64,000 nt of DNA from JBBBNV01 sp037137075 (lineage in GTDB: Bacteria > Bacillota > Bacilli > Paenibacillales > NBRC-103111): contig NZ_JBBBNV010000002.1 of NCBI RefSeq assembly GCF_037137075.1, forward strand, positions 248,001 to 312,000. The letters are read 5' to 3'. Within the stretch, counting starts at the first letter, position 1; each line of letters begins with the position of its first letter. Under the pieces are notes generated by a model. The model was not told where the DNA came from. It saw only the letters and a list, made by a program, of their open reading frames with translations, and made no database searches. This document shows positions 25,519 through 34,874 of this stretch, piece after piece. The translations under genes and the position numbers were made by a program.

Positions 25519-25893
25519 GCCGGTACTGTGATAGGAGGAAGAGGGCCGCCGCCGCTGAAGCCTTTTTCCTGCTGCTCGTTTTTGATTTTGCAGCGGAAGC
25601 AGGTCCCCGTTTGTATTCCGTCCTATTCACGAATGCTGCGGCTTTTATGATGATATGGCTGATCGTCTTCATGCAGGGCGGAGGACGGGGGCTTCGAGCG
25701 GCCTGCATCGGCGTTTGCAGGTCTATTCCCTCATTTACCGCATATACATGGCGCTAAATGCTTCCGCAGGGACTCCCTTCAATCCCTGCATGGAAATTGG
25801 GTGAATGCATATTTTAACGGGATAGGTGTCCCGGATCTGGGTGAATGCATATGTTACAAGAGACCAGGAGGATGATGAGAGAGGAGTTTGGCG
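25519..25893. promoter_or_regulatory. Upstream region of the repeat protein with two CATANNNTA elements
   Basis: The 15-bp direct repeat TGGGTGAATGCATAT occurs at 25798-25812 and 25838-25852, 40 bp apart. Each copy runs into a CATANNNTA element (CATATTTTA at 25808, CATATGTTA at 25848), the -10 consensus of mother-cell sigmaK. No convincing AC at -35 was seen for either. They lie 86 and 46 bp before the ATG. The upstream half (25530-25757) is an open hydrophobic frame with no start codon or ribosome binding site. Confidence 0.4.
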
Positions 25894-28800
25894 ATGAAGA
25901 ACAGGAAGGTATGGTCCAAGGACAGCAGCAAAAAACGCCCAAAGCCGAAGTACTCGGCAAGCATCAATGAGCTCGACTGGCTGGATGAGGACGAGGAGCG
26001 CCAGACCAGAGCCAAGGCCACAGCCGATAAAGTGCAAGTAAGCCAGACGGGGCTTCAGGAGGCGGAGGGGAAGTCGGTTCTGCAAGGAATCGGGTCTTCA
26101 TCCGATATGGAGAAAGGAATTCGGCCCGCTGGTAAGGAGCCTGAACAACCGATGGCCGCGAACCAGCCGAAGACGAGGACGGCGGATCAAGCCAGAAAAC
26201 AAATTCCTCCTGCGGCCGCAGCAGGAACAACAGGCAGCAAAGCTGGCAGCACTGCCGGAGCGGCTAGGGCGGAGCAAGGGCAGAAGGCCGCGGAAGGGCG
26301 AGCGGGGATCGGCGGTCAGAACGGCGTATCTGTCCCTGCTGCTCAAGCCAGACCCGGGGCCGGAGCAGGCGGAGGATTAAGCACGGGGCGGATACCGCAG
26401 GGCGGCGCGCAGGAAGACGCGGACACAGGCTTGGGAGCAGCCGCTGCTCCGCGAAGCGGCACGCGGGTAACCCTGGGCAGCGGATCGGGAGCAGCCCCGA
26501 TACTGCCAAGCGGCGCCCGAACGAGCACAGGCAGCAGCAGTACAGGGAGCGGCCAGGTGCCGCAGAACGGCGCGAGGACGAATGCTGCCCCTCCTGCGGG
26601 GAGTGCTGCAGGTACAGGAGCAGCCAGGACCGGCGCCGGCGGGGCCAGGGGCAGTAATACGAGCGCAGCGCCGGGAGCCGCAGGTGCAGCGGTTCCTCAG
26701 GCCGGAGCCAAGGCCGTTTCGAACGGCCAAGGTCCAGGGAAGCCGTCCTCCGCTCCGGCTGATGCCACGGAACACCCTGTATTTGTACGTAACGGCCTTT
26801 CGCTGCTTGATCGTAAAAATGAGCTGCCCAATGCCCCGTTCATTTATACCGATGACGTGGCCAACGAAGCGGTGACTAACGAGAAAATCGCCAACCGCAC
26901 CATCGACGGGAGCAAGCTTAAGCACGGCACGCTGGACGGAACGGTGCTGAAGGATTTCATCATCTCCACCTCCAAGCTGGCCGATCATTGTGTAACCTCG
27001 CAGAAAATCGCTATTGGCGCTGTTGATAACGAGCATTTGTCGGCGCAGTCCATCTCGGGGGACAAATTAATCGACCGATCCATTACCGGCACGAAGCTGG
27101 TGGATAACAGCATTACCTCCGACAAGCTGGCCGATCATACCATTGATGCGATTAAAATTGCCGACGGCTCTATTAGCACGAGACATATTGAGCTTCAGTC
27201 CATAACGAGTGAACACATTCAAGATCAGGCAATTTCCTCGGAAAAGCTAAAAAGCGGCGCGGTCGGTCCGGGGAACCTGGCCAACTATGCAGTTAATTCA
27301 GCCAAAATTACGAACGGCGCGGTACAAACAGAAAAGCTTCGCGACGGTGCGGTCACAACGGAGAAATTGGCTGACGGTGCTGTGAATACGTCTAAATTAG
27401 GCATACAGGCCGTACAGTCGCGGCATCTGCAATTCTCGTCCGTACAGCCGGAGCATTTGGCTGCGAATGCTGTCCGGAGGGAGAATATCGCATCGGGATC
27501 GGTTACTTCGGAGCATCTTGCCGAAGGGGCGGTTACAGGGCATCATCTGCAGAACGGCGCAGTTACAGAGGAAAAATTGGCCGATGGCGCCGTAGATAGC
27601 CGGCACATCCTTGCAGATTCGATTGGGGAGCTTCACCTGGCTCCGGAAGCCGTTCTTAGCCGCCATCTTCGTCCGGGGGCTGTAGGAACGGAGCAGCTGG
27701 CGTCGGGGGCAGTATGCAGCTGGAATATTGAAGAAAACGCAATTGTAACGGCACATGTGGCGGATCTCAGTATTACTGAGGAGAAGATTGCTCCTGAGAG
27801 CGTTACTTCAAGCCGTATAGCTATTTCAGCGGTTCAAAATTTGCATTTGGCCAGCGGAGCGGTAAGCAGCGAGAAGCTGTCGGTCGGCAGCGTAGGCAGT
27901 CACCATCTGCAGGATCAAAGTGTAGCGAGCCATCATCTGCAGCCGAACAGCGTTTCCCAGAATGCATTGCAGAACCGATCCGTTACGGCAGAGAAGCTGG
28001 CCCACGGTTCGATACAAGCAACTCATATTACGGAAGGCGCGATAGGGACGTATCAGCTGGCGGATCATGTAATTACGACAGTAAAATTGGCAGGAGAGTC
28101 GGTGTCCACCGACAAATTGGCCGATCAATCCGTCATTACAGCCAAAATTGGAGACGGCAGCGTAACCTCCCGCAAGCTGGCTGCAGATGTGGTGAAGTCA
28201 CACCATATTGCAGCTGAAGCGATTACCAGCGAGAAGCTGGCGCTTTCCGCTGTCGGCAGCGAGCAGCTGGCTCCCGGAAGTGTGACCAGCGAGCATATAA
28301 GCGAGGAAAGCATCAGCAACGAGCATATTCGGTCCCAGTCTATCGGCGCCGACAAGCTCGCGGATGATGCGGTAACCTCCAGCAAGCTGGCCCCCGGCGC
28401 GGTCACGGAGCAGATTATCGCTCCGGAAGCAGTGAACGGAAGGCATTTGCAGCCGGAGGCGGTCCATGGTTATCATATTCGTTCCGGCGCGGTCAAAGCC
28501 ATCCATTTGGACGGCGCTGTTTTTACAGCAGATAAGCTCGCTGAGGGAAGCGTTGGGTCCAGCAAGCTGCAGACCGGCGCGATCATGTCCAGCCATTTGG
28601 CGGATTACGCAGTCACTTCAGAAAAAATAGCGGAGCTGGCCATTGGCAGCGCCCATGTTTCCCCTCAAAGCATCGGCAGCTCGCATTTGGCCCAGGGTGC
28701 GGTTCATGCAGGACATCTGCAGGATGACTCTGTCGGCAGCAGCACGCTGCGGAATCAGGCGATAACGGAAGAAAAGCTGGCCGATGGCGCGGTCACGGCA

Positions 28801-31800
28801 AACAAGCTGGCGCCGGAGAGTGTGGATCGAAGCAAGCTTGCCATCGGGTCTGTCGGTGCACTGCAAATTTCCGAGGGTGCCATTGTTTCGGAGAAGCTCG
28901 CTTCCGGCGCAGTGCAAGCCGACCATCTTGCCGTTGAATCCATTGCCGCTAAGCATGTTCAGAATGAGGCGATCCAAGGGTTCCATATTAAGCCGTTTAC
29001 GCTGCGCACACATCATTTGGAGCGTAATGCCATCGGCACGGATCAATTGGCGGATGAAAGTGTCATCGGCGCCAAGCTTGCTTCCGGTACGGTTGAAGCT
29101 CACCACTTGTCGGAGCAGGCCGTTCACGAAGAGCACCTGCGCGAAGGTGTCATCCATGCGGATCACCTTGCTGCAAGCAGTGTGCAGCGCAAGCACATTG
29201 CCGATGGAATTATTGATGGGACGAAGCTGTCTGAAGAGGCGGTAGGAAGCCAGCACTTGGCGAAGCAGTCCGTCGGTACGCCGCAGCTTGCCGAAGGCGC
29301 GGTCAACAGCGATAAGATTGCTCATGGAGCCATTACCGCTAAACACATACTGAGCGAAAATGTACACGGCTACCATATTAAACAAGGCGCAATTAAGCCG
29401 TATCATTTGGAAACCGGCTCTATCGGCACGGAGCAGTTTGGCGACGACAGTGTGACTAGCGCCAAAATCGCCGAGCAGGCCGTGGAAGGCCGGCATATCG
29501 CAGAACAGTCCGTTTATTCCGAGCACATTAACAATGGGGCCGTTCAAGGACGCCACCTTTCAGAAGGCATTATTGGCCGTCATCATCTTGAAAACGGCAC
29601 AGTTGACGGCTCCAAGCTGGCCGAGAATGCAGTATCGGAGCGCCATTTGGCGGCTCGTTCCATAGGTGCTGCGCATCTTGCCGACGGAGCGGTGAAGAGC
29701 GAGAAGCTCGCATATGAAAGCATTAGCTCGAAGCACATCCAGGCAGAGCATGTGCATGGCTATCATGTGAAGCCCGGTACGTTGAAAGGCGTTCACCTGC
29801 AGGCCGGAAGCATCGGTGTCGAGCAGCTGGCGGATGAAAGCGTATCAAGCACCAAGCTGACGGCAAAAGCCGTGGAAGGCCGGCACGTGGCACCGCAATC
29901 GATTCAAGCCGAGCATCTTGCTGGTCAAATCGTACAGCGCCGGCATTTGACAGACGGAGCGATACAGCAGCAGCACTTGGCCGATGGAGCGGTTGACGGC
30001 GCCAAGCTTGCGGAAGGCGCTGTAAGCGGCAGACACTTGTCATCCCGGGCTGTATCCGCGGTGAATCTTGCCGACAGTGCGGTGGGCAGCGAGCAGTTGG
30101 CGGAAGAATCAATTAACGCGAAGCATATTCAGAGCGAAGCGGTGCAGGGCTACCATATCAAGCAGGGAGCCATCAAGCCGTACCACCTGGAGCCGGGAGC
30201 CTTCAACGCCGATCAGCTGGCGGATCACAGCGTCACCGCCGCCAAGCTGGACAATGCGTCGGTAGAAGCGCGTCATCTTGCCGAGCAGTCGGTCACGTCC
30301 CGGCATATAGGCGGCAGTGCAATTCAGGGCCAGCATTTGGCCGAAACGATTGTGGGCCGCAGGCATCTGGAGAATGACGCCGTCGACGGATCCAAGCTTG
30401 CGGAGAGCTCGGTGAGCGGCCGTCACATTACGGCACAAGCCGTGTCTGCAGTGAATCTTGCCGAAGGCGCGGTCGGAAGCGAGCAGCTCGGAGCAGCCTC
30501 CGTTTCGCATAAGCATCTTCAAAGCGAAGCGGTGCAGGGCTACCATATCAAGCAGGGAGCCATCAAGCCGTACCACCTGGAGCCGGGAGCCTTCAACGCC
30601 GATCAGCTGGCGGATCACAGCGTCACCGCCGCCAAGCTGGACAATGCGTCGGTAGAAGCGCGTCATCTCGCCGAGCAATCGGTTCAAGCCGTACATCTGA
30701 CCGATCACGCAGTGACGACTCGCCATTTGACCGACGGTGCTGTTGCAAGCCGGAATCTGGCTGCCGGCGCTGTCAATTGCTTGCACCTCGCCGAGCAGTC
30801 TATTGAAACCAGGCATGTGTCGGATGGAATTCTAGAGACGCGCCATTTAACGGAGAGCATCATTCAAAGTGTTCATGTGGCCGATGGAGCGGTATGTGCT
30901 CAGCACCTCGCCGAGCAGTCGATCCATGCAAGCCATCTTGTCGATGGGGCTGTCTCGTCCCAGCATGTGGTCTCCGGGGCCATCCGCAAGGAGCATATCG
31001 CGGAAGGCGCTGTAAATAGCATTCATTTGTCTCTCGGCGCCATCACCTCATCCCATTTACAGCCCCAAATTATTAGCACTCTATCGCTTCAGCCGTCATC
31101 GGTTACAGCGGATAAGCTGGCGCCGGCCAGTGTGGATGCCAGCAAGCTGCAACACGGAATTATTGAAACGGCTCATGTAGCTGACAGCGCGATTAACGGA
31201 GAGAAGCTGGCTTGGTGTTCCATCCGCGGTGAGCATTTGTCCAATGAGGCGGTTGATTCCAGGCATATTTCTGACAATGCGATAGCTGAAGAGCATATCC
31301 AAGAAGGGGCTGTAAGTAGTGCGGCCTTGCAGGACGAAGCTGTGACGGAAGAAAAGTTGCTTGCGGGTGCGGTAACCTCCGAGAAAATCGCCTTTGGCGC
31401 AATTAACACGGAGCATGTGCAAGAGCAGAGCATTCAGTCCCGGCACCTGGCTCCGGGCGCAGTGCGTACCGAGCATTTGCCGAACGGCTTGATCGGCGCG
31501 GAAAAGCTTTCATTTGTTCCGGTTCGTGCGGCGGCGGATAAGCAGGATGCCTTCATGCAATTCGGATTTACCCCGTTCCGTTTTATGACGCAGGATGAGA
31601 TGGTCGAAGTAGAAATACAACTGCCAGGCAGCTATGCCACCAGCGACTATGCGATTGTCGCCTTGACCAATAATCCGGCATGCTATGCCGTGTTGAAAGA
31701 AAAGAACGGTAATAAGGCGATCATTACCGTGGTCCGCACCAAATTCATTCCGCAGCCGGAAGGGGTCCTGACCTGGATTGCAATTGGCAGTGCACGGGCG

Positions 31801-31803
31801 TAG
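25894..31803 (+). CDS. Giant decapeptide-repeat surface protein (155 repeats)
   Basis: A 1969-residue protein. Residues 1-45 are charged (KRPKPKY, then LDWLDEDEERQ); 46-325 are low-complexity Ala/Gly/Ser/Thr/Gln-rich sequence suited to O-glycosylation. Residues 326-1875 are exactly 155 decapeptides with no insertion, consensus [AS]-[VI]-x-[STG]-x-[HK]-[LI]-x-x-[GEQ]. Residues 1876-1969 form a distinct C-terminal domain ending LTWIAIGSARA. Aliphatic residues recur every five residues (positions 2 and 7), as in pentapeptide-repeat or fibre-type beta-solenoids. There is no signal peptide, which fits a mother-cell-assembled spore protein. ATG 25894 follows GAGGAG; TTG 25888 lacks spacing. Flanking genes are glycosyltransferases. 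Function inferred: a fibre and glycan acceptor. Confidence 0.85.
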   Translation: MKNRKVWSKDSSKKRPKPKYSASINELDWLDEDEERQTRAKATADKVQVSQTGLQEAEGKSVLQGIGSSSDMEKGIRPAGKEPEQPMAANQPKTRTADQARKQIPPAAAAGTTGSKAGSTAGAARAEQGQKAAEGRAGIGGQNGVSVPAAQARPGAGAGGGLSTGRIPQGGAQEDADTGLGAAAAPRSGTRVTLGSGSGAAPILPSGARTSTGSSSTGSGQVPQNGARTNAAPPAGSAAGTGAARTGAGGARGSNTSAAPGAAGAAVPQAGAKAVSNGQGPGKPSSAPADATEHPVFVRNGLSLLDRKNELPNAPFIYTDDVANEAVTNEKIANRTIDGSKLKHGTLDGTVLKDFIISTSKLADHCVTSQKIAIGAVDNEHLSAQSISGDKLIDRSITGTKLVDNSITSDKLADHTIDAIKIADGSISTRHIELQSITSEHIQDQAISSEKLKSGAVGPGNLANYAVNSAKITNGAVQTEKLRDGAVTTEKLADGAVNTSKLGIQAVQSRHLQFSSVQPEHLAANAVRRENIASGSVTSEHLAEGAVTGHHLQNGAVTEEKLADGAVDSRHILADSIGELHLAPEAVLSRHLRPGAVGTEQLASGAVCSWNIEENAIVTAHVADLSITEEKIAPESVTSSRIAISAVQNLHLASGAVSSEKLSVGSVGSHHLQDQSVASHHLQPNSVSQNALQNRSVTAEKLAHGSIQATHITEGAIGTYQLADHVITTVKLAGESVSTDKLADQSVITAKIGDGSVTSRKLAADVVKSHHIAAEAITSEKLALSAVGSEQLAPGSVTSEHISEESISNEHIRSQSIGADKLADDAVTSSKLAPGAVTEQIIAPEAVNGRHLQPEAVHGYHIRSGAVKAIHLDGAVFTADKLAEGSVGSSKLQTGAIMSSHLADYAVTSEKIAELAIGSAHVSPQSIGSSHLAQGAVHAGHLQDDSVGSSTLRNQAITEEKLADGAVTANKLAPESVDRSKLAIGSVGALQISEGAIVSEKLASGAVQADHLAVESIAAKHVQNEAIQGFHIKPFTLRTHHLERNAIGTDQLADESVIGAKLASGTVEAHHLSEQAVHEEHLREGVIHADHLAASSVQRKHIADGIIDGTKLSEEAVGSQHLAKQSVGTPQLAEGAVNSDKIAHGAITAKHILSENVHGYHIKQGAIKPYHLETGSIGTEQFGDDSVTSAKIAEQAVEGRHIAEQSVYSEHINNGAVQGRHLSEGIIGRHHLENGTVDGSKLAENAVSERHLAARSIGAAHLADGAVKSEKLAYESISSKHIQAEHVHGYHVKPGTLKGVHLQAGSIGVEQLADESVSSTKLTAKAVEGRHVAPQSIQAEHLAGQIVQRRHLTDGAIQQQHLADGAVDGAKLAEGAVSGRHLSSRAVSAVNLADSAVGSEQLAEESINAKHIQSEAVQGYHIKQGAIKPYHLEPGAFNADQLADHSVTAAKLDNASVEARHLAEQSVTSRHIGGSAIQGQHLAETIVGRRHLENDAVDGSKLAESSVSGRHITAQAVSAVNLAEGAVGSEQLGAASVSHKHLQSEAVQGYHIKQGAIKPYHLEPGAFNADQLADHSVTAAKLDNASVEARHLAEQSVQAVHLTDHAVTTRHLTDGAVASRNLAAGAVNCLHLAEQSIETRHVSDGILETRHLTESIIQSVHVADGAVCAQHLAEQSIHASHLVDGAVSSQHVVSGAIRKEHIAEGAVNSIHLSLGAITSSHLQPQIISTLSLQPSSVTADKLAPASVDASKLQHGIIETAHVADSAINGEKLAWCSIRGEHLSNEAVDSRHISDNAIAEEHIQEGAVSSAALQDEAVTEEKLLAGAVTSEKIAFGAINTEHVQEQSIQSRHLAPGAVRTEHLPNGLIGAEKLSFVPVRAAADKQDAFMQFGFTPFRFMTQDEMVEVEIQLPGSYATSDYAIVALTNNPACYAVLKEKNGNKAIITVVRTKFIPQPEGVLTWIAIGSARA
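26869..31518 (+). repeat. 155 tandem 30-bp coding repeats
   Basis: The span is 4650 bp, exactly 155 x 30, and the register holds throughout. DNA copies are degenerate except in the 3' half, where 390-bp higher-order units occur. Confidence 0.9.
28981..30668 (+). repeat. 390-bp higher-order repeats (13 decapeptides each)
   Basis: The marker block GYHIK with PYHLE recurs at 28981, 29371, 29761, 30151 and 30541, each exactly 390 bp apart; a diverged copy at 28471 is 510 bp (17 units) before the first. A 146-bp stretch is identical between 30133-30278 and 30523-30668. Confidence 0.9.
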
Positions 31804-31814
31804 CGCTTCACTTC

Positions 31815-31844
31815 AAAGTCTGTCCCCAGGGGCAGACTTTTTTT
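31815..31844 (+). terminator. Terminator of the repeat-protein gene
   Basis: AAAGTCTG with CCCC pairs with GGGG and CAGACTTT, followed by a run of seven or more T. It lies 12 bp past the stop. Confidence 0.85.
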
Positions 31845-31985
31845 ATGTTTAGCATAGTCCAGTGAAGCACCCGGCTTTTCGTATGCTTGGAGAACGGAAT
31901 AAATGCAACGCATAGACGGTTTCCCTAATTACACTTGTCCCGGTACGACGGCAGTACAAGTGCCGTTGCCGCTCTTTTACCTATA

Positions 31986-31993
31986 CATACAAT
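31986..31993 (+). promoter_or_regulatory. CATACAAT element, sigmaE-type -10 candidate
   Basis: An exact CATACAAT, the sigmaE -10 consensus, lies 41 bp before TTG 32034, where the glycosyltransferase run begins. The -35 region does not match well. A 7-bp inverted repeat (CACTTGT / ACAAGTG, 31932-31962) sits just upstream. Confidence 0.35.
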
Positions 31994-32033
31994 GAGTCAT
32001 ATACGTGAATACCTGTCACGGGAGGTGCTAGGG

Positions 32034-32915
32034 TTGCCGCATCGAGGTAAGATTCGAAGACAACGGTGGGCTGCCAAAACGGCGGGTAACGGTTTAGGCC
32101 GGACTGCAGGGGCTAAGGCTTTCATACGGAGGCGGGGCGAAATTGGAAACGGACGATTAGCCTATAGACGAACCACGCCAGCAGAGCCGGTCGTATCGGT
32201 CATTATTCCGGCCAAAAATGAGCGAAGCACCATCGCGCAAGTCATCGCCGAAGCGTTTCGGGTTCACCCTTATACGGAAGTGATTGTCGTTGTCAATGGT
32301 TCTACGGACGGGACGGAGCAGATCGCAAGAAAAGCCGGGGCCAACATCATATCATTCCCTGAACCGTTGGGACATGATGTTGGGCGCAGTGTCGGGGCAC
32401 GGGAAGCCAAAGGGCAAATTTTGCTGTTTACAGACGGAGATATCGTGATTCGTTCCGGCCATCTGGCTAAGCTCGTTCAGGCGATCCAGTCTGGAACGGA
32501 CGTTGCGTTGAATGGATACCTGGGTACGGTAAGCAAGCAGGATGTACACAGCGTCGTGCTGGTGAAGCACGTTTTGAATATTGCGCTCCATCGTCCGGAT
32601 CTTCTGGGAGCTTCCATGACTACAATCCCCCATGCGATAAGCCGCAGGGCGCTTCAGGTGATCGGCACCGAGCATTTATCCGTCCCTCCCTTGGCGATGG
32701 CGATGGCGATTGTCCACGGATTGAAGGTTCGGCGAGTGCACTATATCGAAGTGGGCACAACCAACCGGAAACGGGGGCGGGGCGGCAAGGACGGCGATCC
32801 GCTGGAGCAGCTGATTGTCGGCGACCATCTGGAGGCGCTGCACTGGTATTTGTCAGCCAGCAATGCACGCGGATTCCGAACAGACCTGGCACGCCAAAGA
32901 GAGGCGGTGAAATAG
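32034..32915 (+). CDS. GT2 family glycosyltransferase with basic N terminus
   Basis: A 293-residue GT-A enzyme. After a basic leader (HRGKIRRQRW and further Arg) the GT2 core begins VSVIIPAKNERSTIAQV; VNGSTDGT and the DXD-like LLFTDGDIV follow, then an SMTTIPHAISRR acceptor region. It is about one-third identical by eye to the next gene, sharing PEPLGHDVGR and GDHLEAL. TTG 32034 is supported by GGGAGGTG seven bases upstream; longer starts have no such site. It opens the polysaccharide run and overlaps the next gene by one base. Confidence 0.8.
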   Translation: MPHRGKIRRQRWAAKTAGNGLGRTAGAKAFIRRRGEIGNGRLAYRRTTPAEPVVSVIIPAKNERSTIAQVIAEAFRVHPYTEVIVVVNGSTDGTEQIARKAGANIISFPEPLGHDVGRSVGAREAKGQILLFTDGDIVIRSGHLAKLVQAIQSGTDVALNGYLGTVSKQDVHSVVLVKHVLNIALHRPDLLGASMTTIPHAISRRALQVIGTEHLSVPPLAMAMAIVHGLKVRRVHYIEVGTTNRKRGRGGKDGDPLEQLIVGDHLEALHWYLSASNARGFRTDLARQREAVK

Positions 32916-34096
32916 TGGCTGTAACCAAGAGGAAACTGTCAGGGTACAAAAAAAAAGCAAAGCCCAGGCGATCTAAGAAGCAGACCGGGAAGCGGCGGAT
33001 CTTAAGCCGTAAGCCCGCCAAAAGGCAGCGAAATCAACGTAAGTATGGCACACACAGAGCCATTGCCCATTCCAGACTGCTGCGCCAGGCGGCAAGCCTG
33101 CGTCAGCCTGCCGGGCAAGAGCTGGCCTGGGCGGGTCAGGCGTATGCCGCAGGCCAACTGGCGGCCAAGCAGCGCCTGGGGGCAGAGTCAGGCGGTCATC
33201 AGGCGGTCATAGATGCCGCATTGCAGCAAAGCTGGACGGAATGGTTCAGCGCCCATAAGCCGCCGGGAATGTCATGGCTGGCTTACACGAAGGCCTCCTC
33301 CCGGTTCGCCTCCGGCTTCGCTCCGGAACACAGCCAAGCCGACAAGGAGCGGATTTTGCTGCCGACCGCCAAATCCGTTGCTGCAATTGTGTGTGTGAAG
33401 AACGAAGAGGAAACGATTTCGATGGTGCTGAAGGAATTGCTCCGAATCCCGTTCCATGAGCTCATCTTTATCGTAAACGGCTCGACGGACGGAAGCTTCA
33501 GGAGCATTCGGCAATGTCCGAAAACGATGATTCTACACTACCCTGAGCCGCTTGGACATGATGTGGGACGGGCGCTGGGGGCCAAGTTATCTCAAGCGGA
33601 CATCCTGCTGTTTTTGGACGGGGATATCCCCATTTTGGCGGAAAAGCTGCTTCCTTTTATTCATGCAGTGGAACAAGGGATGGATATCGCCTTGAACGAT
33701 ATTTCACCGTTTTTGCCGGTGTTCAGCCGCCGGGATCATGTTTCCAAGATGAAACAGTTTTTGAACCGGACTGTATGCGGAAGCGATTTGGGCGTCAGTT
33801 CCATGACGGCAATTCCTCATGCTGTAAGCCGCCGGGCGATTGAAACGCTTGGCACCCGCGAGCTGATGGTGCCGCCGAAGGCGCAGGCGCTGGCGCGGCA
33901 GCACGGACTGAAGGTCGGCGCCCCGTGCAGTGTGGATGTCATCTCCAGCAACAAGGTCCGGGATACGAACTCCGGTCCCGGCAACAAGATGCACGACTTC
34001 ATTATCGGAGATCATCTGGAAGCTTTAAACGCAGCTATGGAGCGCTCGGGGGCGCGTCTGGGCTTCCCGGATACGATTCGTAACCGAATTTCGTAA
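32915..34096 (+). CDS. GT2 family glycosyltransferase with long polybasic N terminus
   Basis: A 393-residue paralogue of the preceding enzyme. The first 45 residues carry about 20 Lys/Arg (KRKLSGYKKKAKPRRSKK and on), followed by an Ala/Gln-rich helical spacer with GQAYAAGQLAAKQ. The catalytic domain starts near residue 155 (VAAIVCVKNEEETISMVL), with VNGSTDGS, ILLFLDGDIPI and SSMTAIPHAVSRRA. The basic segment is outside the GT2 fold. GTG 32915 follows GAGGCGGTGA and overlaps the upstream stop. Confidence 0.8.
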   Translation: MAVTKRKLSGYKKKAKPRRSKKQTGKRRILSRKPAKRQRNQRKYGTHRAIAHSRLLRQAASLRQPAGQELAWAGQAYAAGQLAAKQRLGAESGGHQAVIDAALQQSWTEWFSAHKPPGMSWLAYTKASSRFASGFAPEHSQADKERILLPTAKSVAAIVCVKNEEETISMVLKELLRIPFHELIFIVNGSTDGSFRSIRQCPKTMILHYPEPLGHDVGRALGAKLSQADILLFLDGDIPILAEKLLPFIHAVEQGMDIALNDISPFLPVFSRRDHVSKMKQFLNRTVCGSDLGVSSMTAIPHAVSRRAIETLGTRELMVPPKAQALARQHGLKVGAPCSVDVISSNKVRDTNSGPGNKMHDFIIGDHLEALNAAMERSGARLGFPDTIRNRIS

Positions 34097-34110
34097 GGAG
34101 GCGATATGGA

Positions 34111-34836
34111 ATGAAAACGAGCATCATCATCCCGAGCTATAACGGTGCAGCTGTCCTGCGTGATTGCATCCGCTCGATCCGCGTATTTACTCCACCTCCG
34201 TATGAAATTTTGGTTGTGGACAACGGCTCGACGGACGAAACGCTTACTATGTGCCGGGAGGAACGGGTACCCTTCCTCTCCTTGCCGGAAAATCGGGGCT
34301 TCCCGGCTGCCTGTAACGCCGGTTTGCGCATCGCTGGCGGCGATGCGCTTATGCTGCTGAACAACGATGTTCTTGCAACACGGGGCTGGCTGGATAATAT
34401 GAAGCAATGCCTTTTATCCGATCCCCGGATTGGGCTGGTCGGACCCATGAGCAACTATGCCAGCGGACGTCAACAAATTCAGGAGCCGTTTACGAATATT
34501 GAAGACATGTCCAGGCGGTGGAATGTGCCGAATCCGGGCAAATGGAAGGAGGTGAACCGCCTTGTCGGGCTGTGCCTGCTTTTCAGACGGGAAGTGCTGG
34601 AGCAAATCGGGCCGCTTGACGAACGTTTTACTCCCGGACACTATGAGGACGACGACTACTGCTACCGGGTGCGTCAGGCCGGCTACCGGCTTATGATTGC
34701 GGGCGACGTATTTCTGTATCATCATGGCAGCGCAAGCTTCGGGCGAAAGGAACCGCATACGATCACGGAGCTCATCCGCATAAATAAACAGAAATTTATT
34801 GATAAATGGGGCGTCGATCCTGCCCATTTCATGTAG
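34111..34836 (+). CDS. GT2 family glycosyltransferase (rhamnosyltransferase-like)
   Basis: A 241-residue compact GT-A enzyme without a basic tail. It begins TSIIIPSYNGAAVLRDCI; VDNGSTDET, LMLLNNDVL (donor-metal site) and HYEDDDYCYRVRQAGY (acceptor/base region) follow, the layout of WbbL-like rhamnosyl or related transferases. ATG 34111 follows AAGGAGG. It sits immediately before an SpsI/RmlA-like gene that could make a dTDP-sugar donor; that pairing is inference. Confidence 0.83.
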   Translation: MKTSIIIPSYNGAAVLRDCIRSIRVFTPPPYEILVVDNGSTDETLTMCREERVPFLSLPENRGFPAACNAGLRIAGGDALMLLNNDVLATRGWLDNMKQCLLSDPRIGLVGPMSNYASGRQQIQEPFTNIEDMSRRWNVPNPGKWKEVNRLVGLCLLFRREVLEQIGPLDERFTPGHYEDDDYCYRVRQAGYRLMIAGDVFLYHHGSASFGRKEPHTITELIRINKQKFIDKWGVDPAHFM

Positions 34837-34874
34837 CATTCATTTCGTAAGGCGATCCGGCAAGGAGGAATATC

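Noticed and set aside
25530..25757. Hydrophobic open frame upstream of the repeat protein
   Set aside because: Two hydrophobic stretches are visible, but there is no start codon early in the frame and no ribosome binding site; it overlaps the preceding gene's end.
28618..29556. Long open frames on the minus strand within the repeat gene (for example 312 codons)
   Set aside because: The 30-bp periodicity and restricted codon choice of the real plus-strand gene keep stops out of the antisense frames. No ribosome binding sites or homology.
26869..31518. 30-bp periodic array resembling a CRISPR array at first sight
   Set aside because: Repeats are degenerate, lack spacers and translate in one frame as decapeptides.
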